Origin: CAJXVY01 sp965660355
GTDB lineage: Bacteria > Actinomycetota > Actinomycetes > Actinomycetales > Microbacteriaceae
Reading direction: 5' to 3'
Assembly: GCA_965660355.1 (NCBI GenBank)
Contig: CBFHZN010000003.1
Coordinates: 50,849-114,848 of the forward strand
Length of the DNA: 64,000 bases
Below are positions 25,164-33,553 of the stretch, piece by piece (the first letter of the stretch is position 1; each line of letters begins with the position of its first letter). The notes below the pieces were generated by a model. That model searched no databases. It was given only the letters and a program-made list of their open reading frames with translations, and was not told the origin of the DNA. The translations under genes were made by a program, and so were the position numbers.

Positions 25164-25646
25164 TTAGTCTCCGGTGTATGTTGCTCCCATACTACCTTTG
25201 GATTTTCTAGGGAATACCCCCCCAGGGATGGTTTGGGAGGGGATTTTTTGATTTATTATTTTAATAAGCTTTACATTAAGGGATTGGGCTTCTTCTCTTG
25301 TTAAATCTTCCAATCTGTCTCTTTCTATTCTTGAGAGTTCAAGACTTACTACTTTATCTAATTCTTTCTCAGGGTGTTTTTTTATAAGATTTTTAATAGC
25401 ATTGAGGTGAGAAAGACGAGACGTATCAACCTCTTTTAAATCAACTGATTGGTTTTTAAATTGATTGTAGTTAAGTTTTATAATTTTTTGGGTTTTTGGG
25501 TTTTTTAGAGTTATAATGAATTCGTCTTCATCAATAACTACATAACGAGTACCTTTATATAGAACTACATCACCGGGTTGGGGAGATCCCCTTAATGCTT
25601 TTTTAATTTCCTCTTTAATGAGTTGTTTTAAATCTGATTTTTTCAT
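25164..25646 (-). CDS. Unknown protein with LKQLIKEE leader
   Basis: The 160-residue protein begins MKKSDLKQLIKEEIKKAL, nearly identical to the leaders of the 25643 and 27478 products. Next comes a small beta-rich, KOW/SH3-like segment (about 22-65, GDVVLYKGTRYVVIDEDEFI). The C-terminus has Pro/Gly-rich IPGGVFPRKSKGSMG. It overlaps the gene upstream by four bases. Function unknown; packaging into the head is inferred from the leader. Confidence 0.6.
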   Translation of the reverse strand: MKKSDLKQLIKEEIKKALRGSPQPGDVVLYKGTRYVVIDEDEFIITLKNPKTQKIIKLNYNQFKNQSVDLKEVDTSRLSHLNAIKNLIKKHPEKELDKVVSLELSRIERDRLEDLTREEAQSLNVKLIKIINQKIPSQTIPGGVFPRKSKGSMGATYTGD

Positions 25647-26119
25647 ATTGTTGGCTTAACTATTATAGTATTTTTTTCTAAAATATCCTCTAATGTATAT
25701 CTTGTTTTATCTAAAAATTTATTTAATGTTTGTCTATATAATCTATGGCGTAAATTATCATTAGCTTCTAAATAAAATTCTGTAAAATATTCTGTGTAGT
25801 ATTTTAAGATTTCGTTTAAGAAAACATAGATAAACGTATTAAATATTCTTTCATCATATGTTGGGGGTTTATCATATCGTTTATTTCCTTTATCATCTAC
25901 CCACCCAAATTTAATTTCAGCTATTGTGTCTCCTTTATATAAAGATTGGTTTAAAATTATAAAATGTTGAATATCTTTTCTATCTTTAAACACCCATAAA
26001 TTTTTGCGGGTATGTTCAAAATCATAATGGTTATCAGGATTTACAGATTCAATCATTAACTCGTATGAGGAAGTTATAAGTTCCTCTTTAATGAGTTGTT
26101 TTAAATCTTGTTTTTTCAT
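25643..26119 (-). CDS. Unknown protein with LKQLIKEE leader
   Basis: The 158-residue protein begins MKKQDLKQLIKEELITSS. After the leader it is a mixed alpha/beta chain rich in aromatic residues (ESVNPDNHYDFEHTRKNLWV). No motif is recognised. It is linked to both neighbours by four-base overlaps, so the three genes are probably co-translated. Confidence 0.6.
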   Translation of the reverse strand: MKKQDLKQLIKEELITSSYELMIESVNPDNHYDFEHTRKNLWVFKDRKDIQHFIILNQSLYKGDTIAEIKFGWVDDKGNKRYDKPPTYDERIFNTFIYVFLNEILKYYTEYFTEFYLEANDNLRHRLYRQTLNKFLDKTRYTLEDILEKNTIIVKPTI

Positions 26120-26406
26120 TCTTCTATCTTTATCTTGAGTGTATTATTTCCTTTTATTACACGATGCCACTCTTTTGCGTTTATAAATATACAAACTCCC
26201 TCTTTGAGTTCAACTGGTAGTTCATTATCTCTTTGAAAATACCAACCTTTACCTTCTAAAACTTCTACTGTTCGATTTTCTAAATCCCGATGCCAAAGTA
26301 GCTCAATTGGATCTATATTATCACTAAACTCGCGTATAATATATTTATCTGTGATCTCTATGTCTGTGTACGGATTACTCACTTTCTTTACGTTCTTGCC
26401 ACTCAT
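26116..26406 (-). CDS. Small cupin-like protein
   Basis: The 96-residue protein fits a single cupin barrel: LLWHRDLENRTVEVLEGKGW (about 40-60), a strand-turn region ending LPVELKEG, then IFINAKEWHRVIKG (about 75-88). The His residues in WHRD and EWHR could bind a metal. Similar small cupins occur in marine T4-like phages. Its substrate is unknown. It overlaps both neighbours. Confidence 0.65.
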   Translation of the reverse strand: MSGKNVKKVSNPYTDIEITDKYIIREFSDNIDPIELLWHRDLENRTVEVLEGKGWYFQRDNELPVELKEGVCIFINAKEWHRVIKGNNTLKIKIEE

Positions 26407-26809
26407 AAGATACTTTATCTGTATCTATAGGACCGCCTGCGGCCCAAGTATAGCATGTTCTTTCACTATGACATTTAAAATTATGCATCCAACAATATCC
26501 TAAGTAACCACCATCTTGAACTGAACCAGGCATACACTCTAACATTCTTTCTGAGATATCAAATGCAACACAATTCTTACATTTAGATTCTTTAGCTACC
26601 TCTACTGTTGTATTCCAATGATCTGCTGCTAGTTCCCAATATCCTTTATCTGTTAAATTAAGGGGACCATATTTAATATAGTCTGCTTTAATAGCTGAGT
26701 TTCTATTTCTAGTGTTTAACTTTAAATCTTGGGTAGGTAAAGGGCAAGCCATTGCTGCCTCATATAATTTACCTTCTTTTAAATATTTTTTTAAATCAAA
26801 TGTATCCAT
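26375..26809 (-). CDS. Cys-rich protein with internal-protein-type leader
   Basis: ATG 26809 is the better start: the product then begins MDTFDLKKYLKEGKLYEA, the leader shared with 24763 and 31855; the longer frame adds 36 Lys-rich residues that overlap the gene upstream. The 144-residue protein has Cys at 77, 80, 92, 106, 113 and 119 (CKNCVAFD, GYCWMHNFKC, RTCYTW, AAGGPI). The pattern resembles HiPIP-like Fe-S proteins known from marine phages. Metal binding is likely, redox function is inference. Confidence 0.65.
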   Translation of the reverse strand: MDTFDLKKYLKEGKLYEAAMACPLPTQDLKLNTRNRNSAIKADYIKYGPLNLTDKGYWELAADHWNTTVEVAKESKCKNCVAFDISERMLECMPGSVQDGGYLGYCWMHNFKCHSERTCYTWAAGGPIDTDKVSYEWQERKESE

Positions 26810-26810
26810 G

Positions 26811-27491
26811 TTATTTTGTTTTTCCCCATTTAGTACCTTTACCTTTATCTTTACATTTTGCTGCTGTAGGACGACATGAAGGATATTTTGAACGTTTTTC
26901 TCCTTTTTCTCTACCACATGCTTTATATCCTGTTATTTTACCATCTTTTCTAATAGGTGCATTACAATCAACCCATCCACCTTTTTTACCAGGTGTTCCT
27001 GAGCGTTTGAACCATTTATGGAGTGATTCATCTTCTTGAATTATTTCCTTAATGATATCTTTTAATTTAGCATATCCCGAGCCATAAGGAGCAGCTTTAC
27101 CTGCTTGAGGATCATCTACTTCTTTAATATTTTTCCAAATATCTCCTTTTCTACATCTAACTACAGCACCTGATTTGTAAGCGGAAGGTTTATCGAATTT
27201 ACGATCAGCAATGCGTAAGCATCTGTCACGTTTTTTCTTTTTTTCTGTGAGGTTTTCTTTGGTTTTTATAAAATTTAGTATTTTTATAATATCATCCAAC
27301 TGTTTTAAAAAGATTTCAAATTCTTGAGGATTGTCTTTTATATATTCTGCTCCTAAATCAATAAAACCATTTATAGCATTATCAACAATTAATGTATATC
27401 CTCTAAAAAGACTAGGTTTTATTTCTTTTATATCTAGTAAAAGAGAATCTACTTTGTTAGAAAGAGGTTTTATTTTATCAAAGTTGTTCAT
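26811..27491 (-). CDS. Basic Cys-containing protein, two conserved phage modules
   Basis: The 226-residue protein has a helical N-terminus (1-80), a basic module at about 86-120 (RDRCLRIADRKF, AYKSGAVVRCRKGDIWK), a central leader-like helix YAKLKDIIKEIIQEDES (140-155) and a C-terminal module SLHKWFKRSG...GGWVDCN (156-176) with further Cys at 176, 192, 206 and 213. The last module is a widespread phage domain (DUF5872-like by recollection) and probably binds Zn. The internal I-K-E site between modules could be a processing point. Confidence 0.65.
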   Translation of the reverse strand: MNNFDKIKPLSNKVDSLLLDIKEIKPSLFRGYTLIVDNAINGFIDLGAEYIKDNPQEFEIFLKQLDDIIKILNFIKTKENLTEKKKKRDRCLRIADRKFDKPSAYKSGAVVRCRKGDIWKNIKEVDDPQAGKAAPYGSGYAKLKDIIKEIIQEDESLHKWFKRSGTPGKKGGWVDCNAPIRKDGKITGYKACGREKGEKRSKYPSCRPTAAKCKDKGKGTKWGKTK

Positions 27492-27636
27492 CTTCTATAT
27501 TAAAGTCTTTTTTCATTTTTTCTATTAAATTAGAAAGATTTTGATTAATTTTAGAAGCTTTTTGATTTTTTTCCTCTAAAATTATTTGTTTAACAATTTC
27601 CTCTTTAATAAGTTGTTTTAATTCTAAGTGTTTCAT
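27478..27636 (-). CDS. 52-residue protein with LKQLIKEE leader
   Basis: A frame from ATG 27636 to TGA 27478 encodes MKHLELKQLIKEEIVKQIIL and then a Lys/Asn-rich helix to residue 52. The leader nearly matches those of the 25164 and 25643 products. It overlaps the next gene by 14 bases. The protein is little more than the leader plus a coiled coil, so it could be a minimal internal peptide. Confidence 0.65.
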   Translation of the reverse strand: MKHLELKQLIKEEIVKQIILEEKNQKASKINQNLSNLIEKMKKDFNIEDEQL

Positions 27637-27648
27637 GTTGTTATTTTT

Positions 27649-28761
27649 CTACCAAAATCCGCTAAATGAGCTTTTTAAACCTAATAATTTTGCATATCGA
27701 GGTAATCTACATGACCAATAAGAAGGTTTTGTGCGGTCGGTTTTCTCAGAGCATTTATGTCTTGCTGCAAATGCTTTTCTTGCTTTAGGATCGTTTATTT
27801 TTGCTCTTAAACCACCTGAACCAAAACGTACTGTTTTGATTTTTTTGGTTTTAGGGTCACGAACATAAACCTTATATGCTTTACCACCTGATGATGAACG
27901 CATTGGTTTTCCAATTGGTTTTTTCTTTTCCTCGTTTAAGGGTTCTTTAATATATACCTCTATTTCCATAGTTTCATTATTGAAACCCATTTCATATTTT
28001 GAGGTATCTAGACTAGAGTATATTAAAGCTCTAAATAAACGGTAACGAGCGGCGTTTAAAGCTTTAAAGTTAAATGAGCTATATTTTGGTAATATTACTT
28101 TAACAAGTATCATACCAAATGTGTTCATCACTTTTTCATCTTCGTATTTACGAGGAATGTCATCCGTTGTCCATTCTTGGGATGTTGGATTAAACCATAA
28201 TAATTTAACACTATTCCCTTTTAAAAACATTAATTTACGTTTAATGCCATGTTTGTCAGTAAAAATAAATTCATTTCCTAATTCATTAGATTTTATATCA
28301 TCTAACTTGTATGAATTTTCTATATTTACTGATTCGTATATTTTACCATATACCTGGATGTCTTCTAAAATTGGCTCATATGGATTTTCATCCTCTATAG
28401 GCAAATCTAAAGGTACTTTTTTACCTTCATACATCCCATAATTACCTAAATCTGTCTCCTCTAGAATTTGCTTATCATCTTCATTCACATGGATAATTTC
28501 ACGTAAATATAATGAGCGAGCTTCAGCCCATAAATTTAGAAAAGATTGTGAACCATAACGGAATGTGTTTCCAGTGAGTGGGAGTTGATTATCCACGTGA
28601 TAACGCAGATTCTCCGATAAAATTTGTTTAGGAGCTACACTTTCATTTAATACTACTCCAGGGTTACCTACATCCCCACAACTGTGGCAACCACAGTTAC
28701 AATCTTTCTTTGTGGGAGGAGTAGATAATACCTCTTTTATTAGTTTTTTTAAACGTTCCAT
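27649..28761 (-). CDS. Multi-domain phage protein with Cys-rich leader region
   Basis: The 370-residue protein starts MERLKKLIKEVLSTPP (I-K-E site), then a tight Cys cluster (C21, C23, C25, C28). The middle (about 50-285) is alpha/beta without a known motif. The C-terminus (about 295-355; KAYKVYVRDPKTKKIKTVRFG, ARKAFAARHKC, SYWSCRLPRY) is a basic module widespread in marine phages, sometimes at the end of unrelated proteins. A late-type motif precedes it. Probably a packaged or DNA-associated protein; not proven. Confidence 0.6.
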   Translation of the reverse strand: MERLKKLIKEVLSTPPTKKDCNCGCHSCGDVGNPGVVLNESVAPKQILSENLRYHVDNQLPLTGNTFRYGSQSFLNLWAEARSLYLREIIHVNEDDKQILEETDLGNYGMYEGKKVPLDLPIEDENPYEPILEDIQVYGKIYESVNIENSYKLDDIKSNELGNEFIFTDKHGIKRKLMFLKGNSVKLLWFNPTSQEWTTDDIPRKYEDEKVMNTFGMILVKVILPKYSSFNFKALNAARYRLFRALIYSSLDTSKYEMGFNNETMEIEVYIKEPLNEEKKKPIGKPMRSSSGGKAYKVYVRDPKTKKIKTVRFGSGGLRAKINDPKARKAFAARHKCSEKTDRTKPSYWSCRLPRYAKLLGLKSSFSGFW

Positions 28762-28762
28762 G

Positions 28763-30217
28763 TTATGATATTTTTATAAATACTGAGCTGAATTTAGTAA
28801 CTGAGGAAGCATATCTGATTATATCGGATACTATTTCGTTTTGGAGGTTGGGGGATTCATTCTCTATTATATGAGCTACTAGTGTGGATAGATATTTTGA
28901 AACTAACCAGTTAAGATCTTTCTCCTCAATTAAAACTTCCATTTCCCCTTGGGTTGTAGGTTTAACAATTTGGGAGTAGTTTTGTGTAAATTCTTCTATA
29001 AATTTAGGATCTTTGGATTTTATTTTATCTTGTACTTCTTTAGCGGAAGGAAGGAGTGGGACATTATTAAGTTTAAATATGTCATTTATAGCCCCATGCC
29101 CTATTTTACCATGAGATGCAGTTTTTCCTGCTATCTCACCAGCAAAGTTTGTAGCAAAATTGAATGTTCTGAATGTTATCTTTCCATCATCATAAACTAT
29201 AACTGTATTGTTATTTGTTTCACGTGAATCAGATCCTTCATACTTATACCCTTTAGCATCCTGTTCATCTATATTATAAACACCTATAGTTGGGGATGTT
29301 GATGTTTTCTTTAAAGATACTCCTAATAGCTTATTATCAGCATATAAATTAGCTAATGTGGAATTTAATTCCCCAATTTCTGTAGGGAAAGACATATTCA
29401 ATATGGATTTATCTACCATCCAAATATCAGCGGGGTTCCATTTATCTGATTGAAAGGATAACTTTTGGGATTTTTTAGCTTCTTTAAAGGCCTCATATAT
29501 TCCTTTTACAAAATCAGATCCTCTATGTTGTTGGAAATTAGGGTTTTTATAATTTGAGTATAAAATATTAGCCGAAGCTATAAAAGTATCTAACCAAGAG
29601 GTTTGGGAAGTTATGAATTCTTTACACTCCCCTAATGTTGAAGATACATCACATAATTGATAAGCGGTTTCTATATTTTCGGGGGTTAAATCTTCTGGAG
29701 AGATTTTACCTTTAATAATTTCATAAGTAATTGCATTAACTACACTTTGAGAAGATTCCTGTATATCTGTGTTTTTACTTCCCCCTCCCATTCCATATCC
29801 ACTTCCAAACTCTTTTGTTTTCTCAAAATTACTTAGAGAATATGAATTCCCATCTTTATCAAATAATACTTTCTTCCCCCTAGCAAATATAGAATAGTCT
29901 TGATTTTGGAGGGATTCAATAGCTTCTTTGGATTTTTCAGGGTCTAAAATAATAGACTCCCCAGTAGTTAACTCAAATTCTTCCCCACTTTTTAATTTTT
30001 CTAAAAATCGTTGCCCTCTATCCTCATATTTTCCTGATAGTTCATGTCTTGATGGAAAAGGTTTTTGTAGGTCTGCTGTTGATAATTTCACTTCGTTTAT
30101 CCCTATTTTAACTAATTCATTTTCTAATATTAAAACATCCTTAGGATCTTCCATATTAGGATATCCTTTAGGGAATTTATAAGCAATCCCATTTAAGAAT
30201 TTAGTTAAAATATCCAT
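28763..30217 (-). CDS. Conserved marine-phage protein of unknown function
   Basis: The 484-residue protein contains FGSGYGMGGGSKNTDIQES (about 138-156), SDKWNPADIWMVDKSIL (about 255-275) and a GVSLKKTSTSP segment near 298, all blocks I recall from uncharacterised proteins in many marine T4-like genomes. There is no leader motif and no membrane segment. It lies between the 370-aa and 154-aa genes with two- to three-base gaps. The function is not known to me. Confidence 0.6.
   Translation of the reverse strand: MDILTKFLNGIAYKFPKGYPNMEDPKDVLILENELVKIGINEVKLSTADLQKPFPSRHELSGKYEDRGQRFLEKLKSGEEFELTTGESIILDPEKSKEAIESLQNQDYSIFARGKKVLFDKDGNSYSLSNFEKTKEFGSGYGMGGGSKNTDIQESSQSVVNAITYEIIKGKISPEDLTPENIETAYQLCDVSSTLGECKEFITSQTSWLDTFIASANILYSNYKNPNFQQHRGSDFVKGIYEAFKEAKKSQKLSFQSDKWNPADIWMVDKSILNMSFPTEIGELNSTLANLYADNKLLGVSLKKTSTSPTIGVYNIDEQDAKGYKYEGSDSRETNNNTVIVYDDGKITFRTFNFATNFAGEIAGKTASHGKIGHGAINDIFKLNNVPLLPSAKEVQDKIKSKDPKFIEEFTQNYSQIVKPTTQGEMEVLIEEKDLNWLVSKYLSTLVAHIIENESPNLQNEIVSDIIRYASSVTKFSSVFIKIS
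28775..28783 (-). promoter_or_regulatory. Late-type motif variant GTATTTATA
   Basis: The minus strand reads AGTATTTATAAAAATA about 14 bases before the ATG at 28761, within the 3' end of the preceding gene. Confidence 0.4.
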
Positions 30218-30219
30218 TA

Positions 30220-30684
30220 TTAATCTTCTGTTGGTGGTTCCTCTGTTGGTGATTCCTCTGTTGGTGGAGTATCCTCGGTTGGAGGGGAGTCACCAAAATC
30301 ACCATCTACTTCTTCATCACTTCTTACCCCATATCTTAAAATATTAGAGAGAGCTTTAGCTGCTTTTTCTTCCTCAGGTAAGTTTTTCAAATAATATTTT
30401 TTACCTTCAATTTGAGCTATCCAACTTCTTTCACCATATATTAAATAAAAATTTTGATCATTTTTAAAATTGATACGGAATGTAGTTGGGCGTGGAGCTA
30501 CCCAATCGATTGTTGAGAGGAAGAAATCAAAATCTTTAGTTAATAGATCAACTAATATTTTCTTTAGTTCTGGGAATTTAGTTAGCTCATCATATTGTAT
30601 TGCTTCTTGGGAGGTTATTCTTCTATTTGAATATACTTGTTTAGTTAGTACTCGTATTTTATTTTTAAGTTGATTAAGATCCAT
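30220..30684 (-). CDS. Unknown protein with PTEE-repeat tail
   Basis: The 154-residue protein has a helical N-terminus (MDLNQLKNKIRVLTKQVYSN), a beta-rich middle (RPTTFRINFKNDQNFYLIYG, SWIAQIEGKKYYL) and a low-complexity acidic tail of PTEE/PTED repeats (about 133-154). The tail is encoded by imperfect 15-18 base DNA repeats that may vary. It shares a one-base overlap with the gene upstream. No function can be given. Confidence 0.6.
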   Translation of the reverse strand: MDLNQLKNKIRVLTKQVYSNRRITSQEAIQYDELTKFPELKKILVDLLTKDFDFFLSTIDWVAPRPTTFRINFKNDQNFYLIYGERSWIAQIEGKKYYLKNLPEEEKAAKALSNILRYGVRSDEEVDGDFGDSPPTEDTPPTEESPTEEPPTED

Positions 30685-31646
30685 TATCTATTTTCTTTAA
30701 GTTTAGCTAAAACAGCTTCTTTAATTTTATCTTTAAAGGACATACCTTTTTTTATAGATTTTTTTGGAGTCATTTCTTCATCAATAACATCTTCTTGAGT
30801 AGCTACATTAACCATAGCATCTATTTGAGGTTCTTTTATTTCAAAATCAAGATAATGTTTGGCTGAAACTAGCATGTCTTTAGCTTTGGTGATTTTTGCT
30901 TGCCACCAATGTGGGAAATCAACCTCACCATCCATTTTATCAAATTTGTCTAGCATTTTATAAAGTTCCATGGCATATTTCCCAATACGATATAGGTCAC
31001 CTTTTAACATATGTGGTTCATCATCAGTATGGCCTATATCAAGATCTTCAGATAAAGACTCATTAAATTGGCCCTCAAATCTAGCGTTAATTCCTTTTTT
31101 AATGAAAATAGTTTCTAATTCATTTTCAAGTCTATCTATAGTAGATTGATCTCCTTCTTCAGGAAAGAACCAATAGTCTTCTTGAGGGTTATAGATACCG
31201 TAAAAACCGCTTTCTTCAATAGCTTGGTCAATCAAATCATTATCTTTTTTTGATTTACCTACTACTATTAAACCAGATCCTTCAAAATCACTACTTGAAT
31301 TATATGATTCATTAGTTTTCATAGATTTTTCAATAGCTGCTCCCCTTTTTTTCTCATATGAAGAAAGTTTACCATCTTTATTTAAATCTGCTTTTTTAGG
31401 GTTTTGGAGAGCATCTTTAATCATTTCTTTTAGTTTTTCAGATTTACCCATTTTTTCTTTAGTTTTTTTTCCAGATGATTGTTTTTTAACTTGATTCACG
31501 GCAGTACCATAAGCTACTGCCTCTGCGTTACTGCCGTGTTTCTTTACAAGTTTGTCTCTACGTTTTGAGTCAGTAACGATGGCTAAAAAATTATCATAAA
31601 TTTTTTTTGATTCCTCAGAATTGAATGCCTCGTTAATTTCCTCCAT
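30684..31646 (-). CDS. Conserved phage protein with EF-hand-like loop
   Basis: The 320-residue protein has a helical N-terminal domain (RRDKLVKKHGSNAEAVAYGTA, about 29-49), an EF-hand-type calcium loop DLNKDGKLSSYE (87-98) and a C-terminal domain with EVDFPHWWQAKITKAKDMLV (about 242-261). It ends in a leader-like helix FKDKIKEAVLAKLKENR. These blocks recur in marine T4-like phages without an assigned function. It directly follows the H1-like gene. Confidence 0.65.
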   Translation of the reverse strand: MEEINEAFNSEESKKIYDNFLAIVTDSKRRDKLVKKHGSNAEAVAYGTAVNQVKKQSSGKKTKEKMGKSEKLKEMIKDALQNPKKADLNKDGKLSSYEKKRGAAIEKSMKTNESYNSSSDFEGSGLIVVGKSKKDNDLIDQAIEESGFYGIYNPQEDYWFFPEEGDQSTIDRLENELETIFIKKGINARFEGQFNESLSEDLDIGHTDDEPHMLKGDLYRIGKYAMELYKMLDKFDKMDGEVDFPHWWQAKITKAKDMLVSAKHYLDFEIKEPQIDAMVNVATQEDVIDEEMTPKKSIKKGMSFKDKIKEAVLAKLKENR

Positions 31647-31648
31647 TT

Positions 31649-31819
31649 TTACTTTTTTACTTCAGATAAAGATGTCTTCTTATATTCAGCTGCTAACTTT
31701 TTAATTTCATTAGCTGCTCTACGAGCTCGCCCAGCTGCTGCTTTAGATGTTTTTGCATTTTCTGTTTCTAAAATAGCTACTTGCTCTGTAATTAGTTCAA
31801 AAATTTCTGTTGTTGTCAT
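31649..31819 (-). CDS. Histone H1-like (Hc1-type) small DNA-binding protein
   Basis: A frame from ATG 31819 to TAA 31649 encodes 56 residues. The C-terminal half, TSKAAAGRARRAANEIKKLA followed by AEYKKTSLSEVKK, resembles the conserved Ala/Lys/Arg helix of histone H1-like Hc1 proteins found in many Bacteroidota. The N-terminal half is acidic and helical. It is shorter than bacterial Hc1 homologues. A role in compacting phage DNA, or in altering host nucleoid structure, is inferred. It ends two bases before the next start. Confidence 0.7.
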   Translation of the reverse strand: MTTTEIFELITEQVAILETENAKTSKAAAGRARRAANEIKKLAAEYKKTSLSEVKK

Positions 31820-31854
31820 AAATTTAATTTTTATTTGTTTATTTATTTATTTAT

Positions 31855-32379
31855 TTATTCTTCTCCTCCAATAAAATCACTAACAAAGAATTTGATAGTA
31901 TTTGATATTTGAGTAGTAAGCTTTTCATTTCCACTTGCTTTAGATAACTTTAAAGATGTCATTAAAGAATCCATTATTTCACTATCATCACCTTCCATAT
32001 CTCCCCCAATAGCCTCTATCTCACTATCTTCATCAGCTGGGGGTTCTGGTTCTTCTTCTGATTCATCTTCAGTTTCTTCCTCATCCTCTTCGGCTTCAAA
32101 AAGGTCTAATTCATCATCAAATAGATCAGATTCTTCTTCAGTATCTCCTAAAGTCATGACATCATCAAACATGTCCTCAGGATTTTCCATTCCCATGTCA
32201 ATACCTTCTTCATCATAATCTTGATAATCTTCTAATTCTTTTAAAATCATTTCTTTAACTTTATCACGAAGATTACCTTCATTTAAGGTATTTGGTTTTT
32301 TAGAAGTGGTAAATGGGTTATAATTTTCTACTACTTTATTTTCTTTTAGGTATTTTTTTAAATCGAAATTGTCTTTCAT
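31855..32379 (-). CDS. Very acidic protein with internal-protein-type leader
   Basis: The 174-residue protein begins MKDNFDLKKYLKENKVVENY, the third member of the NFDLKKYL leader group, with L-K-E followed by Asn. A second leader-like helix (LRDKVKEMILKELEDYQ) follows at about 37-53. Residues 55-130 are almost all acidic (EEEPEPPADEDSE and similar). The C-terminal 40 residues form a helix. A late-type motif lies 16 bases upstream. Charge and leader fit an internal protein or DNA mimic. Confidence 0.6.
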   Translation of the reverse strand: MKDNFDLKKYLKENKVVENYNPFTTSKKPNTLNEGNLRDKVKEMILKELEDYQDYDEEGIDMGMENPEDMFDDVMTLGDTEEESDLFDDELDLFEAEEDEEETEDESEEEPEPPADEDSEIEAIGGDMEGDDSEIMDSLMTSLKLSKASGNEKLTTQISNTIKFFVSDFIGGEE

Positions 32380-32394
32380 TTTTTATTATTTTGT

Positions 32395-32403
32395 TATAAA
32401 TAT
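32395..32403 (-). promoter_or_regulatory. Late-type motif ATATTTATA
   Basis: The minus strand reads TAATATTTATAACAAAA 16 bases before the ATG at 32379. Confidence 0.5.
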
Positions 32404-32407
32404 TACG

Positions 32408-32986
32408 TTATTTTTGTTTCTTCAAACCTTCCATATATTTAATACCTTCTTCTAGGGACTTATTAAATCTTTCACGATCTATCCCCCCAACCCATTTCTG
32501 GATGTCTCCTGCTTCTGTGATGTGACCATTATTGCTTTCGTTAAGGGCATTTTCCATAAATAATTTATAATCCTCTATATGGCTGTCTATTTCTTTATTA
32601 TGTAATTCATTTACATGTTCTTCCCACTTCCCACTAATTTTTAATCGTGTTTCGGTTTTAGCTCTACAATCCAAACATTCTCCAAAAGATTTATAATAGA
32701 AGGGGTCTAACTGTTTATCCATTAGAGTTTTACAATTTGGACAAAATAAAGGCATGGAGGTTTTTTTAAATTTATCCAGTTTGGTTATATTTTCTTTTAT
32801 ACCATTTTTTATAGTCCAGGTTTTACCATCTTGTTCCCAAACATCCCCCTCACAATAATCTTTTTTTTCTTCTCCTTTATATCCTACACTTTGGGTTGTT
32901 TTACTTCCATTTTTACCCTTAATGATGTTTCGCATACGCTCAACATCACGTTTTTGAAATTCTTTTTTTAAAATGTTGTCTTTCAT
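32408..32986 (-). CDS. Conserved zinc-ribbon phage protein
   Basis: The 192-residue protein has a basic N-terminus with RDVERMRNIIKGKNGSKT (13-30), a motif EGDVWEQDGKTWTIKNGIKE (46-65) and a zinc ribbon with C82, C85, C104 and C107 (FCPNCKTLMD, GECLDCRAK). These blocks are widely conserved in marine T4-like phages, where the protein is uncharacterised. Zn binding is likely; nucleic-acid binding is inference. It overlaps the HAD gene by four bases. Confidence 0.7.
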   Translation of the reverse strand: MKDNILKKEFQKRDVERMRNIIKGKNGSKTTQSVGYKGEEKKDYCEGDVWEQDGKTWTIKNGIKENITKLDKFKKTSMPLFCPNCKTLMDKQLDPFYYKSFGECLDCRAKTETRLKISGKWEEHVNELHNKEIDSHIEDYKLFMENALNESNNGHITEAGDIQKWVGGIDRERFNKSLEEGIKYMEGLKKQK

Positions 32987-33549
32987 ACCCCTAATTTTTG
33001 TAATTGTTTAATAGTATCATCAGCACTTGTATGGAGTATTCCTATACCCCCTTTTAAATTCCAACCATCTATTGTTGGTTTTCTATCATCTATTAGGATC
33101 CTACCTTTTTTTGATAGATCTTTTTTAAATTTAGATGCTTTAAATTTTAATTCTCTCATATTATCTAAACGTTTAACCCATTCAGTTTTACCTTGTTTAG
33201 ATTCATTATGAGATAATTTGTATTTAACATCAGCAGGCAAATCGTGGTTAACTGAGGGGGCTGTTAAAATGTATGGGTTGTATGGTGAAATATAATCCCA
33301 TAGTTGTTTACCGTCAGGCATCCATTCTAATCTCTCCCAATACTGTTTTTCGGATATACCCTTTTCGGTTAAACTATTTCTAAATAAGTCCCAAAAGTGT
33401 TGACTGCCTTGTCTATCAGCGTGATGAGTTTTTATCCCTGTTAATTCCTCATATCCCTTATCAAAATCAACTAATACTCCATCTAAATCACAAAATATTG
33501 TATATTGTGAATCTTGAAATTCTTTAAGCAAATCAACTAGTTTTATCAT
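32983..33549 (-). CDS. HAD-family phosphatase (5'-nucleotidase-like)
   Basis: The 188-residue protein has the HAD nucleophile motif CDLDGVLVDFD with D21 and D23, motif II T96 (YILTAPS), motif III K121 (GKTEWVKRL) and motif IV D154-D155 (ILIDDRKPTIDGW). This is the layout of deoxyribonucleotidase-like (NT5C) HAD enzymes, which remove phosphate from nucleotides. The first ten residues MIKLVDLLKE form a leader-like helix with an L-K-E site that is not part of the HAD fold, so the enzyme may be packaged in the head. Substrate is inferred. Confidence 0.8.
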   Translation of the reverse strand: MIKLVDLLKEFQDSQYTIFCDLDGVLVDFDKGYEELTGIKTHHADRQGSQHFWDLFRNSLTEKGISEKQYWERLEWMPDGKQLWDYISPYNPYILTAPSVNHDLPADVKYKLSHNESKQGKTEWVKRLDNMRELKFKASKFKKDLSKKGRILIDDRKPTIDGWNLKGGIGILHTSADDTIKQLQKLGV

Positions 33550-33553
33550 AATA

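Noticed and set aside
26810..26917. N-terminal extension of the Cys-rich protein
   Set aside because: The extra residues are a Lys-rich shadow of the upstream gene, while the shared FDLKKYL leader starts at 26809.
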